A DNA stretch of 64,000 nucleotides from Gallionellaceae bacterium (lineage in GTDB: Bacteria; Pseudomonadota; Gammaproteobacteria; Burkholderiales; Gallionellaceae). The stretch covers positions 22,087 to 86,086 of the forward strand of contig JAIELH010000003.1 of assembly GCA_019753125.1 (NCBI GenBank), in the 5' to 3' direction. Below the pieces are notes generated by a model that worked only from the letters and a program-made list of their open reading frames with translations, did no database searches and was not told the DNA's origin. The position numbers and the translations under genes are program-made. This document shows, piece by piece, positions 1 to 17,370 of this stretch; the stretch's first letter is position 1; every line of letters begins with the position of its first letter.

Positions 1-516
1 GGTTGCGCCACGCTCCTTCGATATCCATGCCATAGCCGAACATGAAACGATCCGGCACTTCCATTCCGACGAAATCGGCATGGATCGGCTTTTCCCGGCC
101 ATGCCGCTTGTCGGCAAATACTGCGCTATAAAATTTGCTTGCGCCCAGTTCCAGTACGCGCTGGCGCAAAGCCGCGAGCGTGTGCCCTTCATCGAGGATG
201 TCATCCAGCACCAGCACCACGCGGCCGCGCACGCTCTCGCACGGCTCGACTTTCCAGTGCATCGCGCCGCCATGCCGCGCATCGCCGTAGCGCGACACGT
301 GCACATAATCGAAATCCAGCGGGAAATCGAGCAGCGGCAGCAGTTGTCCGGTAAACACCACGGCGCCGCCCATCACCGACAGCACCAGCGGGTGCAGCTG
401 CGCCATTGCGCCGTTGATTTCATTGGCGACCTTGTGCAGCGCCGCCTGCACCTGTTCATGCGGGTGCAGCAACTCGGCCTGTTGCAATATGTCGCGCGCG
501 CGCTGGCTGGATAGCG

Positions 517-520
<4 letters not shown>
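1..520 (-). CDS. hpt: Hypoxanthine-guanine phosphoribosyltransferase-like protein (truncated by window edge)
   Basis: Minus-strand translation contains the PRPP-binding signature [18 protein letters not shown] and ...[35 protein letters not shown] overlap with galU stop. Confidence 0.85.
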
Positions 521-4564
<4,044 letters not shown>

Positions 4565-4676
4565 ATTTCCGAGACACCAAAATGCGTAATGTGTTTATGT
4601 GTATGAATTATCTCAAGCATGGCGAAAAATGGCTACAACTCAGAAAGTTTTGATGCTGTTCTCAATAGATATTTCG

Positions 4677-5726
4677 TCATGCCAGCGGCAGTTCGGCATT
4701 GCTCATGCCGATGCCGGCAATTTCATTCAGTGCCTTGAGAAAATGCTGCTGCTCATGCAATTGCACCAGTGATTCCGGGTGTGCCTTGCCGCGCATTTGT
4801 GCGAGCCGCGCCTTGCTGGTGGCGGGCATTTCCCAATCCAGGCCCCGCAGCAATTCATCCGCCGATTCCGGTTTGTTGCACACCAGCACCATGTCGCACC
4901 CCGCACTCAGCGCCGCTTTGGCGCGTTGCACGATACCGCCTGCAACGGTTGCGCCTTCCATGCTCAGATCGTCGCTGAAGATTACGCCATCGAAACCGAG
5001 TTGTCCGCGCAGAATCTGCTTCAGCCAGACCGGAGAGAAACCGGCCGGGCGATTGTCGACTCTGGGGTAAATGACATGCGCGGGCATCACCGCCGTCAGG
5101 CCATAGTTCACCATTTGCCGGAACGGTATCAAATCACACAGCTCGATGTCGACAAATTCGCGGTCGTCCACCGGGATGTCCAGGTGTGAATCGGCACGCA
5201 CGAACCCGTGGCCGGGGAAATGTTTGCCCACGCTGTGCATGCCGCCTTGTTTCAGTCCCAGCAGCAGGCTATGCGCCAATTCGGCAATGGCCTGCGGGTC
5301 GCTGTGAAATGCGCGGTCGCCGATTACGCTGCTTTGCCCGTAGTCCACATCCAGCACCGGCGTGAAGCTGAAATCCACGCCACAGGCGCGCAGCTCCGCC
5401 GCCAGTACATAACCCGTTTGTTGCGCCAGATGGCGCGCGCGCTGCGGGTGTGCATCCCATATGTCGCCGAGTTTGCGCATTGCGGGCAGCTTGGTAAAAC
5501 CGTCGCGGAAGCGCTGTACCCGGCCGCCTTCATGATCCACCGCGATCAACAGCGGCGGCGTACGCAATGCGTGAATCGCCGCCGTCAACTCGGCGAGCTG
5601 CCCGGGCGATTGATAATTGCGCGCGAACAGGATCACTCCGCCGGTCAGCGGATGGCGCAACCGTGCCTCGTCCTCGGCAGTCAGTTGCGTACCAGAGATA
5701 TCCAGCATCACAGGACCCAGTCCCAT
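4677..5726 (-). CDS. nagZ: Beta-N-acetylhexosaminidase
   Basis: GH3 motifs: [40 protein letters not shown]. Confidence 0.95.
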   Translation of the reverse strand: MGLGPVMLDISGTQLTAEDEARLRHPLTGGVILFARNYQSPGQLAELTAAIHALRTPPLLIAVDHEGGRVQRFRDGFTKLPAMRKLGDIWDAHPQRARHLAQQTGYVLAAELRACGVDFSFTPVLDVDYGQSSVIGDRAFHSDPQAIAELAHSLLLGLKQGGMHSVGKHFPGHGFVRADSHLDIPVDDREFVDIELCDLIPFRQMVNYGLTAVMPAHVIYPRVDNRPAGFSPVWLKQILRGQLGFDGVIFSDDLSMEGATVAGGIVQRAKAALSAGCDMVLVCNKPESADELLRGLDWEMPATSKARLAQMRGKAHPESLVQLHEQQHFLKALNEIAGIGMSNAELPLA

Positions 5727-5734
5727 AGTTACTC

Positions 5735-6112
5735 CTAAGCTTCAAGCACCACGAAGGCGACAATCATATCGCGCTCATCGCTGATGGAAAGATGATGCCC
5801 GCTGACGCCCAATTGGGCGAGATAGGCGTGTAATGCCGCATCAAACCGCAATACCGGTTTGCCCAGGCCGTCATGCGTGATCTCGATGCGTTGCAGCGTC
5901 ACCGGAGGGCGTATCCCGCTGCCGACTGCCTTGGCGAACGCTTCTTTGGCGGCGAAACGCTTGGCGAGAAGCCTGGCCGGGGCGCTGTGTGCGTCAAACT
6001 CCGGCAACTCGCGCTCGTTCAGGATGCGCGCCGCGAAGCGCCTGCCATAACGCGCCCATATTTTTTCGATGCGCGAGTAGGCGACGATGTCGGTGCCGAT
6101 GCCGAAAATCAT
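5735..6112 (-). CDS. acpS: Holo-[acyl-carrier-protein] synthase
   Basis: [23 protein letters not shown] ... [18 protein letters not shown]. Confidence 0.96.
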   Translation of the reverse strand: MIFGIGTDIVAYSRIEKIWARYGRRFAARILNERELPEFDAHSAPARLLAKRFAAKEAFAKAVGSGIRPPVTLQRIEITHDGLGKPVLRFDAALHAYLAQLGVSGHHLSISDERDMIVAFVVLEA

Positions 6113-6119
6113 AATAAAT

Positions 6120-6863
6120 CTACGATTTCTCTGAGCATTCGGTCAGCAACGTTTTCATTTTTTTTACCGCCGCCTCCAGTCCGATGAACAGCGATTCGGC
6201 GATGATGGCGTGGCCGATGTTGAGTTCGACAATATGGGGAATTGCGGCAACAGGCTGCACGTTGTGGTAATGCAGGCCGTGTCCGGCATTTACCTGGAAT
6301 CCGTGCGCATGGGCGTATTCCGCCGCAACACGAATGCGTTCCAGTTCATGCTGGTGCTCCGGCACATTGTCCGTTTCGGCATATTTTCCGGTGTGCAATT
6401 CCAGCACCGGTGCGCCGGTGTGGCGCGCGGCGTCGATTTGTTTTTTATCCGGGTCGATGAACAGCGACACACGGATGCCTGCCGCGGCAGCACGCTCGCA
6501 AACCGATTTGATCGTGTCGAAGTAACGCACCACATCCAGGCCGCCTTCGGTCGTCAACTCTTCGCGGCGTTCCGGCACCAGGCACAAGTCGTGCGGCTTG
6601 ATGCGCAGCGCGATGGCGATCATTTCATCCGTTATCGCGCTTTCGAGATTCATGCGCGTTTGCAGCATGCCGCGCAGCACTTCCACGTCGCTGTCCTGGA
6701 TATGGCGGCGGTCTTCGCGCAGGTGCAGCGTGATCGCATCAACCCCGGCAGATTCCGCCAGCAACGCGGCGCGCACCACATTGGGGTAACGTGCGCCACG
6801 CACCTGGCGCAACGTTGCGACATGGTCGATATTCAACCCGAGCTTGATCATTGTTGTCTCCAA
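6120..6863 (-). CDS. pdxJ: Pyridoxine 5'-phosphate synthase
   Basis: [27 protein letters not shown] ... [14 protein letters not shown]; true start may be the internal MIKLGLN. Confidence 0.97.
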   Translation of the reverse strand: METTMIKLGLNIDHVATLRQVRGARYPNVVRAALLAESAGVDAITLHLREDRRHIQDSDVEVLRGMLQTRMNLESAITDEMIAIALRIKPHDLCLVPERREELTTEGGLDVVRYFDTIKSVCERAAAAGIRVSLFIDPDKKQIDAARHTGAPVLELHTGKYAETDNVPEHQHELERIRVAAEYAHAHGFQVNAGHGLHYHNVQPVAAIPHIVELNIGHAIIAESLFIGLEAAVKKMKTLLTECSEKS

Positions 6864-7123
6864 ATCATGGCGGCGGAGTATAACGCAACGATACTATGAT
6901 TGGCATCGGCTCAAGCGAAGTAATGCAATCGCATCAACCCAACAGGGTACAGCCAGGTGATTGCCATATTATTTCTCCGTGCTACGTTAAATTCGGACTG
7001 GACATTTCAAATTTGCCTGCTAGAATGCACGGCCTATGGTTTTTACGCATTTTGGTGTATTGGTTTGATGCGTTTAAAACCAAGCAGAAATCTACTTTTT
7101 TAAAACCACCTCAAGGAAAGAAA

Positions 7124-7357
7124 ATGAAAAAATCCGCTCTCGTTGTTGCTTTGTTGGCTATTGCTTTGGCTGCTTGTGGCCAAAAACCTGCTGCTCCTGC
7201 TGCACCAGCTCCTGCACCAGCTCCTGTTGCTGCACCAGCTCCAGCACCAGCACCGGCTCCTGCTGCTTCCGGCGCTGAAGCTGCTGCACCTGCCGCTGCC
7301 GCACCTGCTGCTCCAGCCGCTGACGCGAAGCCAGCTGACGCGAAGCCAGCTCACTAA
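7124..7357 (+). CDS. Small Ala/Pro-rich putative lipoprotein
   Basis: Lipobox-like MKKSALVVALLAIALAACGQ followed by A/P repeats; SD AAGGAAAG upstream; strong terminator immediately downstream. Confidence 0.75.
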   Translation: MKKSALVVALLAIALAACGQKPAAPAAPAPAPAPVAAPAPAPAPAPAASGAEAAAPAAAAPAAPAADAKPADAKPAH

Positions 7358-7379
7358 GCATCACCAGTATTGTTGCAAC

Positions 7380-7407
7380 AAAAAAGCCGGCGCAAGCCGG
7401 CTTTTTT
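7380..7407 (+). terminator. Rho-independent terminator
   Basis: AAAAAAGCCGGCGCAAGCCGGCTTTTTT perfect hairpin plus T run. Confidence 0.9.
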
Positions 7408-7450
7408 GTTTTGGGCTTCATTTGCCCATAATTTTCAGGCTGTACGCTTT

Positions 7451-8218
7451 TCAGGTGATTTCACGCCAGGCAAATCCCGTTTCCTGTGTGGCGATCCCTA
7501 TCCAGTTTGCCTCGCAACCAATCGCACCGCATAGGGCGCGCACCGCAAGTGCCGGGGTATTGTTTTTGCGGCTCAGATGCGCGGCGATCAAATGCTGCAA
7601 ATTACCCTTATCCAGGCGGTTCAGGACGGCGGCGGCATCCTGATTGTTCAGATGCCCCAGACGTCCGCTTACGCGTTGTTTGAGGCTGTACGGATAATCG
7701 CCATTCATCAGCATGTCGCTGTCATGGTTGCATTCCAGCACCAGTGCGTCACAACCATTCAGCGTCGCCTCGATATGCGGCGTGCTGGCTCCGGTATCGG
7801 TCAGCACACCCAGCCGTCGTGCGCCATCGCTGAACACAAATTGTACCGGCTCGGTGGCGTCGTGCGGAACAGGGTAGGGGTGAATTTCAAGGTCGCCAAT
7901 CGCGAATGCCTGATGCGGGCCGATCTCATGAATGTGGATGGCATCGGCAAAGGTTGATGGCTGGCTGCGCAGCGTGCCGTGGGTAAGCCAGACCGGCAGA
8001 CCGAATTTGCGCGCCAACCGCGCCACCCCGCCGAGATGGTCGCCATGCTCATGCGTGACGATTATGCCGCTCAGTTGTCCGGGAGAGACATCCAGCCGCA
8101 TCAGGCGCGAGATCGAATCCTGCAAGCCGAAGCCGCAATCCATCAGAACCCGTGTTTGTCCGGTCTCAACCAGCAACGCATTACCTTCGCTGCCGCTACC
8201 CAGGGAAGCAAAGCGCAT
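7451..8218 (-). CDS. MBL-fold metallo-hydrolase
   Basis: Motif IIVTHEHGDHLGG; MRFASLGSGSEGNALLVE N-terminus. Confidence 0.9.
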   Translation of the reverse strand: MRFASLGSGSEGNALLVETGQTRVLMDCGFGLQDSISRLMRLDVSPGQLSGIIVTHEHGDHLGGVARLARKFGLPVWLTHGTLRSQPSTFADAIHIHEIGPHQAFAIGDLEIHPYPVPHDATEPVQFVFSDGARRLGVLTDTGASTPHIEATLNGCDALVLECNHDSDMLMNGDYPYSLKQRVSGRLGHLNNQDAAAVLNRLDKGNLQHLIAAHLSRKNNTPALAVRALCGAIGCEANWIGIATQETGFAWREIT

Positions 8219-8223
8219 GTGCC

Positions 8224-9330
8224 TTACTGTTTGATGTTTTTGTAAATCGCCTCAATCATCCGCTTACCTGTATCGTCGCTTGCGCCGCTCTGGTCGGTAA
8301 CCGTCACTTCGCACGACGACACGCCATCCTTGACGATCACGCGGTAGCTCTTGCCGGTCTCCTTGCTGCTTTTCCAGAACTGCAACTTGTCCGCCCAACC
8401 ACCTTCTTCCTTGGATGCTGTGCGCAAGAAGTAGATGCCCTTGATGCGATCCTTGTCTTCTATCGCCAAACCCGCGCGCTCGACGGCCAATCCTACCCTG
8501 CGCCAGGATTTGTCGAAGGTATCGCCTATCACGATGATATTGCTGCCGTTGGAAGCGGCCAGCATATTGACAGTTCCCTCTTGTGCGTCATTCGCTGCCG
8601 CAGCCGTTTGCACCGCAGCGGCAGCCTGTTCTTCGCTGATGCCAAAACGCACCATCAAGCGCTGCAACATGATCGCCTCCATCTCGGGGTCATTGGGGCG
8701 TGATTGCCATTTGGATGTATCCTTGTTCGTATCCAACACCTCTTCCATGCCGCGATGCGAAATGTAAATTTCGGTGCTTGCGCCGTCCTTGCTGCGCTCC
8801 AGGCGGGTGCGATACTGGTCGCGCTCGCCCGACGAGTAAAGGTTGTCGAATACTTTGCCCAGCACATTCCGGACCGCGCCCTGCGGAATCTTGGCGCGGT
8901 TTTCTATCCAGTCGGTTTCCATCACGCCCGCTGCCGGGTCTTCGTTCTTGATGGTCAAGCCGTTTTCCTGCCAGAATGCCTTGACAACAGGCCAAACGTT
9001 TTCCGGCTTATCGTTGACCACCAGCCAGCGTTGCGTTCCGTTGCGTTCCAGGCGCGCGCCTTTCGCTTCGGGTAATACGCCGCGATTCTGCGCTGCCGTG
9101 GAGCCCTTGCTGTAATCGGAATAAGTGGCAACGGTTTCATCGCTGTTGACCGGCACTTTGTAACGCTGGTCGCTGGTGGGGGTGGTCAGGTCGGGCGGCA
9201 CTTCCAGCGATGGCACTTGCACGGCGCCCGCCTTGTAATCGATGCGCTTGTTGCTCAAACCGCCCATATCGCTGCAACCCGCCAGCAAGAGCAGCACCAC
9301 GCTGCAAGTCATGACATGCAAAAATTTCAT
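8224..9330 (-). CDS. bamC: Outer membrane protein assembly factor BamC (lipoprotein)
   Basis: MKFLHVMTCSVVLLLLAGCSDM lipobox; NlpB/BamC-like sequence; adjacent to dapA as in dapA-bamC operons. Confidence 0.85.
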   Translation of the reverse strand: MKFLHVMTCSVVLLLLAGCSDMGGLSNKRIDYKAGAVQVPSLEVPPDLTTPTSDQRYKVPVNSDETVATYSDYSKGSTAAQNRGVLPEAKGARLERNGTQRWLVVNDKPENVWPVVKAFWQENGLTIKNEDPAAGVMETDWIENRAKIPQGAVRNVLGKVFDNLYSSGERDQYRTRLERSKDGASTEIYISHRGMEEVLDTNKDTSKWQSRPNDPEMEAIMLQRLMVRFGISEEQAAAAVQTAAAANDAQEGTVNMLAASNGSNIIVIGDTFDKSWRRVGLAVERAGLAIEDKDRIKGIYFLRTASKEEGGWADKLQFWKSSKETGKSYRVIVKDGVSSCEVTVTDQSGASDDTGKRMIEAIYKNIKQ

Positions 9331-9355
9331 TGTTTGCCTCTGGCAATAAAGCATG

Positions 9356-10249
9356 TTAATTGATTGATCCGGCCTGGCGCATGGCCTGCTCGACCACGCC
9401 TTGCATGTTCAATGAGAGCGGGGTGAGCGGCAAACGCAGGGTGTTTTTTATTCTGCCCATGCGCGCCACCGCCCATTTCACCGGGATCGGATTGGCCTCG
9501 ACGAACAGGTTGCGATGCAGGCCGAGCAATTGGTAATTGATCGCCCGCGCCTTGGCAACATCGCCGTTCAGCGCCGCAACACACATTTCATGCATCGATT
9601 TCGGCGCGACATTCGCCGTTACCGAGATCGTGCCGTGCGCGCCGAGCAGCAGCAACGCCAGCGTGCTGGCATCGTCACCGCTATACACTGCAAAATTCTC
9701 CGGCGCGCGCTGCAACAGATCGCTGCCACGCTCGATGTTGCCGGTCGCATCCTTGATGCCGACGATATTGGGAAGCTGCGCCAGGCGCAGCACGGTGTCG
9801 TTGCTCATGTCGGCGACGGTGCGCCCCGGCACGTTGTATAAAATATGCGGCATGTCCACCGCTTCGGCGATGGCCTTGAAGTGCAGGTACATGCCTTCCT
9901 GGGTCGGCTTGTTGTAATAGGGCACGACCGTCAGCGAGGCGTCCGCACCGGCTTTTTTCGAGAAGGCCGCCAGTTCGATCGCTTCCGTGGTCGAGTTCGC
10001 GCCGGTTCCGGCGATCACCGGGATGCGCCCGGCGGCGTGCTCCACGGCCACCTGGATCAGCGTCTCATGCTCTTCCACATTTACGGTCGGCGATTCGCCG
10101 GTCGTGCCGACTACCACGATGCCGTCTGTTCCTTGCCCAACATGGAAATCGATCAACGCGCGAAACGCGCCCAGATCGAGGCTGCCGTCTTCATGCATCG
10201 GCGTGACGATTGCAACAATACTGCCCTTAATCATTTTTCCTGCCACCAA
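9356..10249 (-). CDS. dapA: 4-hydroxy-tetrahydrodipicolinate synthase
   Basis: [35 protein letters not shown] motifs. Confidence 0.97.
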   Translation of the reverse strand: MVAGKMIKGSIVAIVTPMHEDGSLDLGAFRALIDFHVGQGTDGIVVVGTTGESPTVNVEEHETLIQVAVEHAAGRIPVIAGTGANSTTEAIELAAFSKKAGADASLTVVPYYNKPTQEGMYLHFKAIAEAVDMPHILYNVPGRTVADMSNDTVLRLAQLPNIVGIKDATGNIERGSDLLQRAPENFAVYSGDDASTLALLLLGAHGTISVTANVAPKSMHEMCVAALNGDVAKARAINYQLLGLHRNLFVEANPIPVKWAVARMGRIKNTLRLPLTPLSLNMQGVVEQAMRQAGSIN

Positions 10250-10324
10250 AATAAATGCGGCATTCTACCGCAATACGGCAGCGTGCCAAAGGGCAATGCG
10301 CAAAAGATATGGCGCCGTGAAATA

Positions 10325-10653
10325 AGGGCTCGTTAATGAATAACTGTGACATACGTTGCCGCGTATTCGGGATGGATGCAAGGCGTGAAGCGCGGCAAAT
10401 GGTTGTTCCATTCGCAAGCTTCGCAACGCCGCATAACCAGCCACTTGGCTGCTGTATTTTGGCAGCCTAGTGGAATGGCTAGTAGTTCCATCAGACGCCC
10501 GAATACGCGGCAACCCTCCGGGCTGGGGTTGCTTTGGGCGCATCCCGGTGTTGCGAGCCGCTTGTTGTGAATGACACAACCGCGCGTCTCGCGCCTTGGG
10601 CTGCATCCCAAAGCGACCCCAGCGTATGTCACAGTTATTCATTAACGAGCCCT
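10325..10653. repeat. MITE-like 329-bp element with perfect 31-bp terminal inverted repeats and nested internal inverted repeats
   Basis: AGGGCTCGTTAATGAATAACTGTGACATACG at 10325-10355 and its exact reverse complement at 10623-10653; internal 17-bp IR 10355-10371/10498-10514; further IR 10525-10546/10598-10620. Confidence 0.85.
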
Positions 10654-10671
10654 AAGGGCTCCGGTAACCCC

Positions 10672-11103
10672 TTACCGTTTATGCGGGCAGTTCTTTTTCA
10701 GGCAGTCTGCATAGATATAAAGCGAATGGTCGTGAACGGCAAAGCCGCGTTCGGCTGCGACCTTCTTCTGGCGCGACTCGATGGCCGCATCGTAGAACTC
10801 CTCGACATGGCCGCATTGCAGGCAAACGATATGATCATGGTGTTTGCCCTGATTGAGTTCGAACACCGACTTGCCGCCCTCGAAGTTGTGGCGCACCAGC
10901 AGCCCGGCCTGCTCGAACTGCGTCAACACGCGATAGACCGTGGCCAGCCCCACATCATCGCCATTGGCCAGCAATTGCTTGTACACATCTTCCGCGCTCA
11001 TGTGGCACTCTTGCCTGGATTCAAACAGGCTGAGGATATTGAGTCGCGGCACGGTGGATTTGAGGCCGGCGTTTTTCAGATGCTCTGGTTTGGGTTTGTC
11101 CAT
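10672..11103 (-). CDS. fur: Ferric uptake regulator
   Basis: Fur-family HTH and metal-binding motifs (HHDHIVCLQCGHVEEF). Confidence 0.96.
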   Translation of the reverse strand: MDKPKPEHLKNAGLKSTVPRLNILSLFESRQECHMSAEDVYKQLLANGDDVGLATVYRVLTQFEQAGLLVRHNFEGGKSVFELNQGKHHDHIVCLQCGHVEEFYDAAIESRQKKVAAERGFAVHDHSLYIYADCLKKNCPHKR

Positions 11104-11157
11104 ATCAACGCTCTCATGTCGTTTTTTGGCATATTGCCTGAAAGCGCTTGCAATTGC

Positions 11158-11178
11158 AAATGAGAAACATTATCATTT
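11158..11178. promoter_or_regulatory. Candidate Fur box between fur and feoA
   Basis: AAATGAGAAACATTATCATTT, partial match to GATAATGATAATCATTATC. Confidence 0.55.
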
Positions 11179-11228
11179 GTATGGCTTGTCGATATTGACG
11201 ACGGCGCCACTGCCAAATTTATCTTTCC

Positions 11229-11474
11229 ATGCCTTCGACCAACCTGTCCATCCTGCACCCCGGCGACACCGCCACGATCGTCGCGATCCACGCCGAGGAA
11301 GCGCTGCATTTGCGCTTGCTCGCGCTCGGTTTTCGCAGCGGAAAGCAGGTCGAATTGGTCCGCAAAGCCGGTTTTTCCGGGCCGCTGCAAGTGCGAATCG
11401 GCACCACCGACATCATGCTGCGCCGCAGCGAAGCAGCAAAAATCACGGTATGCAAGGGAGCGTCCGGCACATGA
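11229..11474 (+). CDS. feoA: Ferrous iron transport protein A
   Basis: Short SH3-like protein directly before feoB with ATGA overlap. Confidence 0.92.
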   Translation: MPSTNLSILHPGDTATIVAIHAEEALHLRLLALGFRSGKQVELVRKAGFSGPLQVRIGTTDIMLRRSEAAKITVCKGASGT

Positions 11475-13258
11475 AGCGTATCGCGCTATTGGGAATGCCC
11501 AACACCGGCAAGTCCACGCTGTTCAACCGGATGACCGGCGGCGCGGCGCGTGTCGGCAACTGGCCGGGTATCACCGTCGAATTGCTCAGCGGCAAGATAT
11601 TGCTGGGCGGCAACATCGTGGAAATCATCGACTTGCCCGGCATCTACGATCTGCATGGTTTTTCCGACGACGAGCAAGTGGTGCGGCATTTTTTGGGCAA
11701 TAACGCCCCCGACCTCGCACTGGTCATTCTGAATGCCACGCAGATCGAGCGCCAGATGAGCCTGTTGCTGCAACTCAAGCAGCTCGGCATGAACATCGTC
11801 GTGCTGCTGAATATGGCCGATGAGGCGAGAAAATACGGCATCAGCATCGACAGCAAGAAGATGGCCGAGCTGCTCGGCATGCCGATCTTCCTGCTCAGCG
11901 GCAAATATGGCACGGGTTATCAGGAAGCGATACAGGCGGCTACCAGGGCGCTGCGCTATCCCACGCCCGGGATGGCCGAGCAATTGCGCAGCCAGCTCGA
12001 ACAGGACGAGCATATCGAGACGGAAATGGCGCGCGTGATGAAACACGCGGTGCAGATACCGGCACAGTTGCCGGATAACCTGACCGAGAAACTGGATCGC
12101 ATCATGCTGCACCCGTGGCTGGGGTTGCCGATCTTCTTCGGCGTCATGTACCTGTTGTTCCAGAGCATTTTTTTCCTCGGCCAGCCGCTCCAGAAATGGG
12201 TGGGTAACGCGCTTGGCTGGCTGCGCAGTGCGGCGCTCGAACCGCTGTTGTCCAGTCTGCCAGCCTGGCTTTCCGGGCTGTTGCTGGACGGCGTTTACAA
12301 CGGCGTGGCGACCGTCGCCGCATTTGTGCCGATCATCATCCTGTTCTTCCTGTTCATGGCGATGGTCGAAGACAGCGGCTACCTGTCGCGCGCCGCGTTC
12401 CTGATGGACGCGCTGATGGAGAAGCTGGGGCTGGACGGGCGCGGCTTTGTGATGCTGCTGATGGGCTTCGGCTGCAACGTGCCCGCGCTGATGGGCACGC
12501 GGGTGATGCGCTCGCGCCCGATGCGTCTGCTCACGATGTTGGTGATCCCGTTCTCGCTATGCTCGGCGCGCCTGCAGGTGTTCGTGTTCATCACCGCCGC
12601 ACTGTTCTCGCCGCAAGCCGGGCCGCTGGTACTGTTCAGTCTGTATTTGTTCAGCTTTGCCGCCGCGATGCTCACGTCGCTGCTGTTCAAGGGCCGGTTC
12701 AGGAACAACGAACCGTTTGTGCTGGAACTGCCGCCGTACCGCTTCCCCACGCTACGCCAGATGGCGCTACGCGGCTGGCTGGAGGTGCAGCACTTCCTGC
12801 GCCGCGCGACGAAGTTCATCGTCGCCGGTGTGGTGCTGGTCTGGCTGCTCACCAACCTGCCGCCATCCGCAGCACCTGCCAGTGCAAGCACGTTGGCAGG
12901 CATGCTCGGCGGCTGGCTGCACCCCGTCTTTGCGCCTCTCGGCATCAATGAGCAGCTTACGATCGCGCTGATTTTTGGCTTCGTCGCGAAGGAAATCGTC
13001 ATCGGTGCACTGGCGGTGATTTATGGTCTCTCTGGCGCAGCACTCAGCGGCGCATTGGGACAGCAGCTGGATTGGGTGCAAGCCTACAGCTTCATGCTGT
13101 TCACGCTGATCTATACACCGTGCCTGTCCGCAATTGCCACGCTGCGCAGCGAATCCAAGCATCCCGGCTTCACCGCCTTCGTCATCGCGTGGTCGCTGGC
13201 GCTGGCCTGGCTGGTGAGCTTTGCGTTTTATCAGGGCGCGCGGGCGTTGGGGTATTAA
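11471..13258 (+). CDS. feoB: Ferrous iron transport protein B
   Basis: G1 motif GMPNTGKSTLFNRMTGG, DLPGIYDL, NMADEA; multiple TMs with GFGCNVPALMGTR. The longer ORF from 10940 is a non-coding extension. Confidence 0.96.
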   Translation: MKRIALLGMPNTGKSTLFNRMTGGAARVGNWPGITVELLSGKILLGGNIVEIIDLPGIYDLHGFSDDEQVVRHFLGNNAPDLALVILNATQIERQMSLLLQLKQLGMNIVVLLNMADEARKYGISIDSKKMAELLGMPIFLLSGKYGTGYQEAIQAATRALRYPTPGMAEQLRSQLEQDEHIETEMARVMKHAVQIPAQLPDNLTEKLDRIMLHPWLGLPIFFGVMYLLFQSIFFLGQPLQKWVGNALGWLRSAALEPLLSSLPAWLSGLLLDGVYNGVATVAAFVPIIILFFLFMAMVEDSGYLSRAAFLMDALMEKLGLDGRGFVMLLMGFGCNVPALMGTRVMRSRPMRLLTMLVIPFSLCSARLQVFVFITAALFSPQAGPLVLFSLYLFSFAAAMLTSLLFKGRFRNNEPFVLELPPYRFPTLRQMALRGWLEVQHFLRRATKFIVAGVVLVWLLTNLPPSAAPASASTLAGMLGGWLHPVFAPLGINEQLTIALIFGFVAKEIVIGALAVIYGLSGAALSGALGQQLDWVQAYSFMLFTLIYTPCLSAIATLRSESKHPGFTAFVIAWSLALAWLVSFAFYQGARALGY

Positions 13259-13339
13259 ATCAGATAGGGCGGAAGCCCCGCAGTGGCGTTCCGCTGGCTG
13301 TTCGAGCAAGGCGATTGCCATCGCCGCGCCCCATCAAAC

Positions 13340-13914
13340 CTATGGCTTCATCAGGGAAAAGCGCGCGACCCCCGCCGATAGCCCCCCAATCAAGAAGCCA
13401 GCAAATATGTCCGCCGGGAAATGCGCGCCGACTGCGATGCGTGACCAACCCACCCATACCAGCCACGCCGCCAAGAGTGCTCGAAAGCGGCGTGCTACAA
13501 GCGGCCACAGGGTTACGGCTACCAGCATGCTGTAGGCCGCATGTCCGCTCGGAAAGCTGTACTGCAACTCCGGTTTGCCAATGATCCGTACCATACCGTG
13601 TAGTGTTACCACAGGCCGAGGGAAATCTACGAGCAGCTTCAATAATGCGACTGCAAGCCATGTCCATGCAAACCCAAGCGCGAAGCGTTGTGCCTGAGTT
13701 CGTACCACTAATGCCGACGTTTCCGGTTGGGTCGCTGCATTCAGGCGCCAAGACCAAAATAACAGCGCAGTCAGCAAGAATGGCCCGCCCCAGTAACTGC
13801 CGAGTGTGCTACCTACTTGGGCAAGAGGCGCAAGCCAATCCGGGGTGGCGTGGTTAATCGCTTCGAACCACGCCACGTTCAGGCCGTTCCAATCGTAGAA
13901 GAGTTGCTTGAATG

Positions 13915-13918
<4 letters not shown>
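13340..13918 (-). CDS. PAP2-superfamily membrane phosphatase
   Basis: KLLVDFPRP...SFPSGHAAYSML...SRIAVGAHFPADIFAG PAP2 motifs. Confidence 0.9.
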
Positions 13919-16317
<2,399 letters not shown>

Positions 16318-16346
16318 GTTCGATTCCCAATGTTGACTCTGTTTAT

Positions 16347-16378
16347 TATTTAACAACCTGTAGTCACTACAGAGTCAA
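16347..16378 (-). promoter_or_regulatory. MerR-type promoter/operator of the cadA-like gene
   Basis: On minus strand TTGACT-CTGTAGTGACTACAGGTTGT-TAAATA: 20-bp spacer containing the dyad CTGTAGTGACTACAG, typical of MerR-family metal promoters. Confidence 0.8.
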
Positions 16379-16430
16379 GCAGTTAAAATGCTGGCAACAG
16401 CATCCACACCTGCCCATCAGGGCGAGCGAT

Positions 16431-16892
16431 ATGAGAATCGGCGAACTGGCAAAAACCACCGGCATACAGGTAGAGACCATCCGCTACTACGAGCGAGAAG
16501 GGTTGCTGGTCTCGCCCGCGCGTACCGAGGGCAACTTCCGCATTTATGCAGAAGCGCACGCCAAACGGCTATCGTTCATCCGCCATTGCCGGTCTCTGGA
16601 CATGACGCTGGACGAGATTCGGGAGCTGCTGCGCTTCAAGGACGCACCCGCCGAAAACTGCGGCGACGTGAACACATTGCTGGACACGCATATCGGCCAT
16701 GTGGCTGCACGCATCCGCGAACTTCGCGCGCTGGAGAAACAGCTCAAGAGCTTGCGCGAACGATGCCGCGAAGGGCGGGACGCAGCCCACTGCGGTATCC
16801 TGAACGAGTTGTCACAGCCTTCGTCTGGGCGCGACTACCGGGGCAGGCATGTGCGCGGTGTGCATGGCGGCGTCCGTGCTCGCAAAATCTAG
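16431..16892 (+). CDS. cadR: Cd(II)/Pb(II)-responsive MerR-family regulator
   Basis: MRIGELAKTTGIQVETIRYYEREGLLVSPARTEGNFRIY; Cys-containing C-terminal part; divergent from the efflux ATPase. Confidence 0.92.
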   Translation: MRIGELAKTTGIQVETIRYYEREGLLVSPARTEGNFRIYAEAHAKRLSFIRHCRSLDMTLDEIRELLRFKDAPAENCGDVNTLLDTHIGHVAARIRELRALEKQLKSLRERCREGRDAAHCGILNELSQPSSGRDYRGRHVRGVHGGVRARKI

Positions 16893-17030
16893 GCAAGATC
16901 ACGGGCAAGCGTCACGCAAAAACTTAGCGCAAGTTTCTTGTGTTTTTCGGCCACCGAGTCGAAAGTCTTGCGCGAAAGCACATGGAGGTCGGTATCGAAA
17001 ATGCCCCTGCATCTGCGGAACGCATATCGC

Positions 17031-17126
17031 CTGCCCGCCGCGCTGCAAGGCCTGTTGCTGGACGGCGTTTATCCCGATCATCATCCTGTTTTTTTGTTCA
17101 TGGCGCTGGTGGAAGACAGTGGCTAC
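17031..17126 (+). pseudogene. Decayed fragment of feoB
   Basis: LPAALQGLLLDGVY / PIIILFF / FMALVEDSGY match FeoB segment LPAWLSGLLLDGVYNGVATVAAFVPIIILFFLFMAMVEDSGY with an internal deletion and a frameshift. Confidence 0.8.
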
Positions 17127-17317
17127 AGGAATCTGTCCAGCACTTCCTGTTGGTGGATCGGCTGAATCGAAGAAGTTACAGGCGTAAATTGCCAAGAGTC
17201 TTCACGAGAAAAATTATTAAAGCCACTCCGAGACACATTGGCTGAGGCAATTGAATTAAATCGTGCCGATGCGCTGGAATCCGTCGGCGATAATTTTGAG
17301 GAGCTATCCATTGCCGT

Positions 17318-17370
17318 ATGAAGCGGCGAGATTTACTGGCACATCTCACTACACATGGCTGCGAGTTGCC
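17318..17370 (+). pseudogene. Possible HicA-like toxin N-terminal remnant
   Basis: ATG-MKRRDLLAHLTTHGCEL resembles HicA N-termini; overlaps the stop of an upstream fragment ...AEAIELNRADALESVGDNFEELSIAV*. Confidence 0.4.

Noticed and set aside
6896-7123. N-terminal extension of the Ala/Pro-rich lipoprotein ORF
   Set aside because: A good SD and lipoprotein signal start at 7124; the upstream part looks like promoter/UTR
7190-7350. Ala/Pro codon repeats as a tandem repeat or CRISPR-like array
   Set aside because: Simple low-complexity coding sequence (CTCCTGCACCAG-type), no spacers
10940-11470. Upstream extension of the feoB ORF
   Set aside because: Overlaps fur antisense and feoA; FeoB G-domain begins at 11471 with ATGA coupling to feoA
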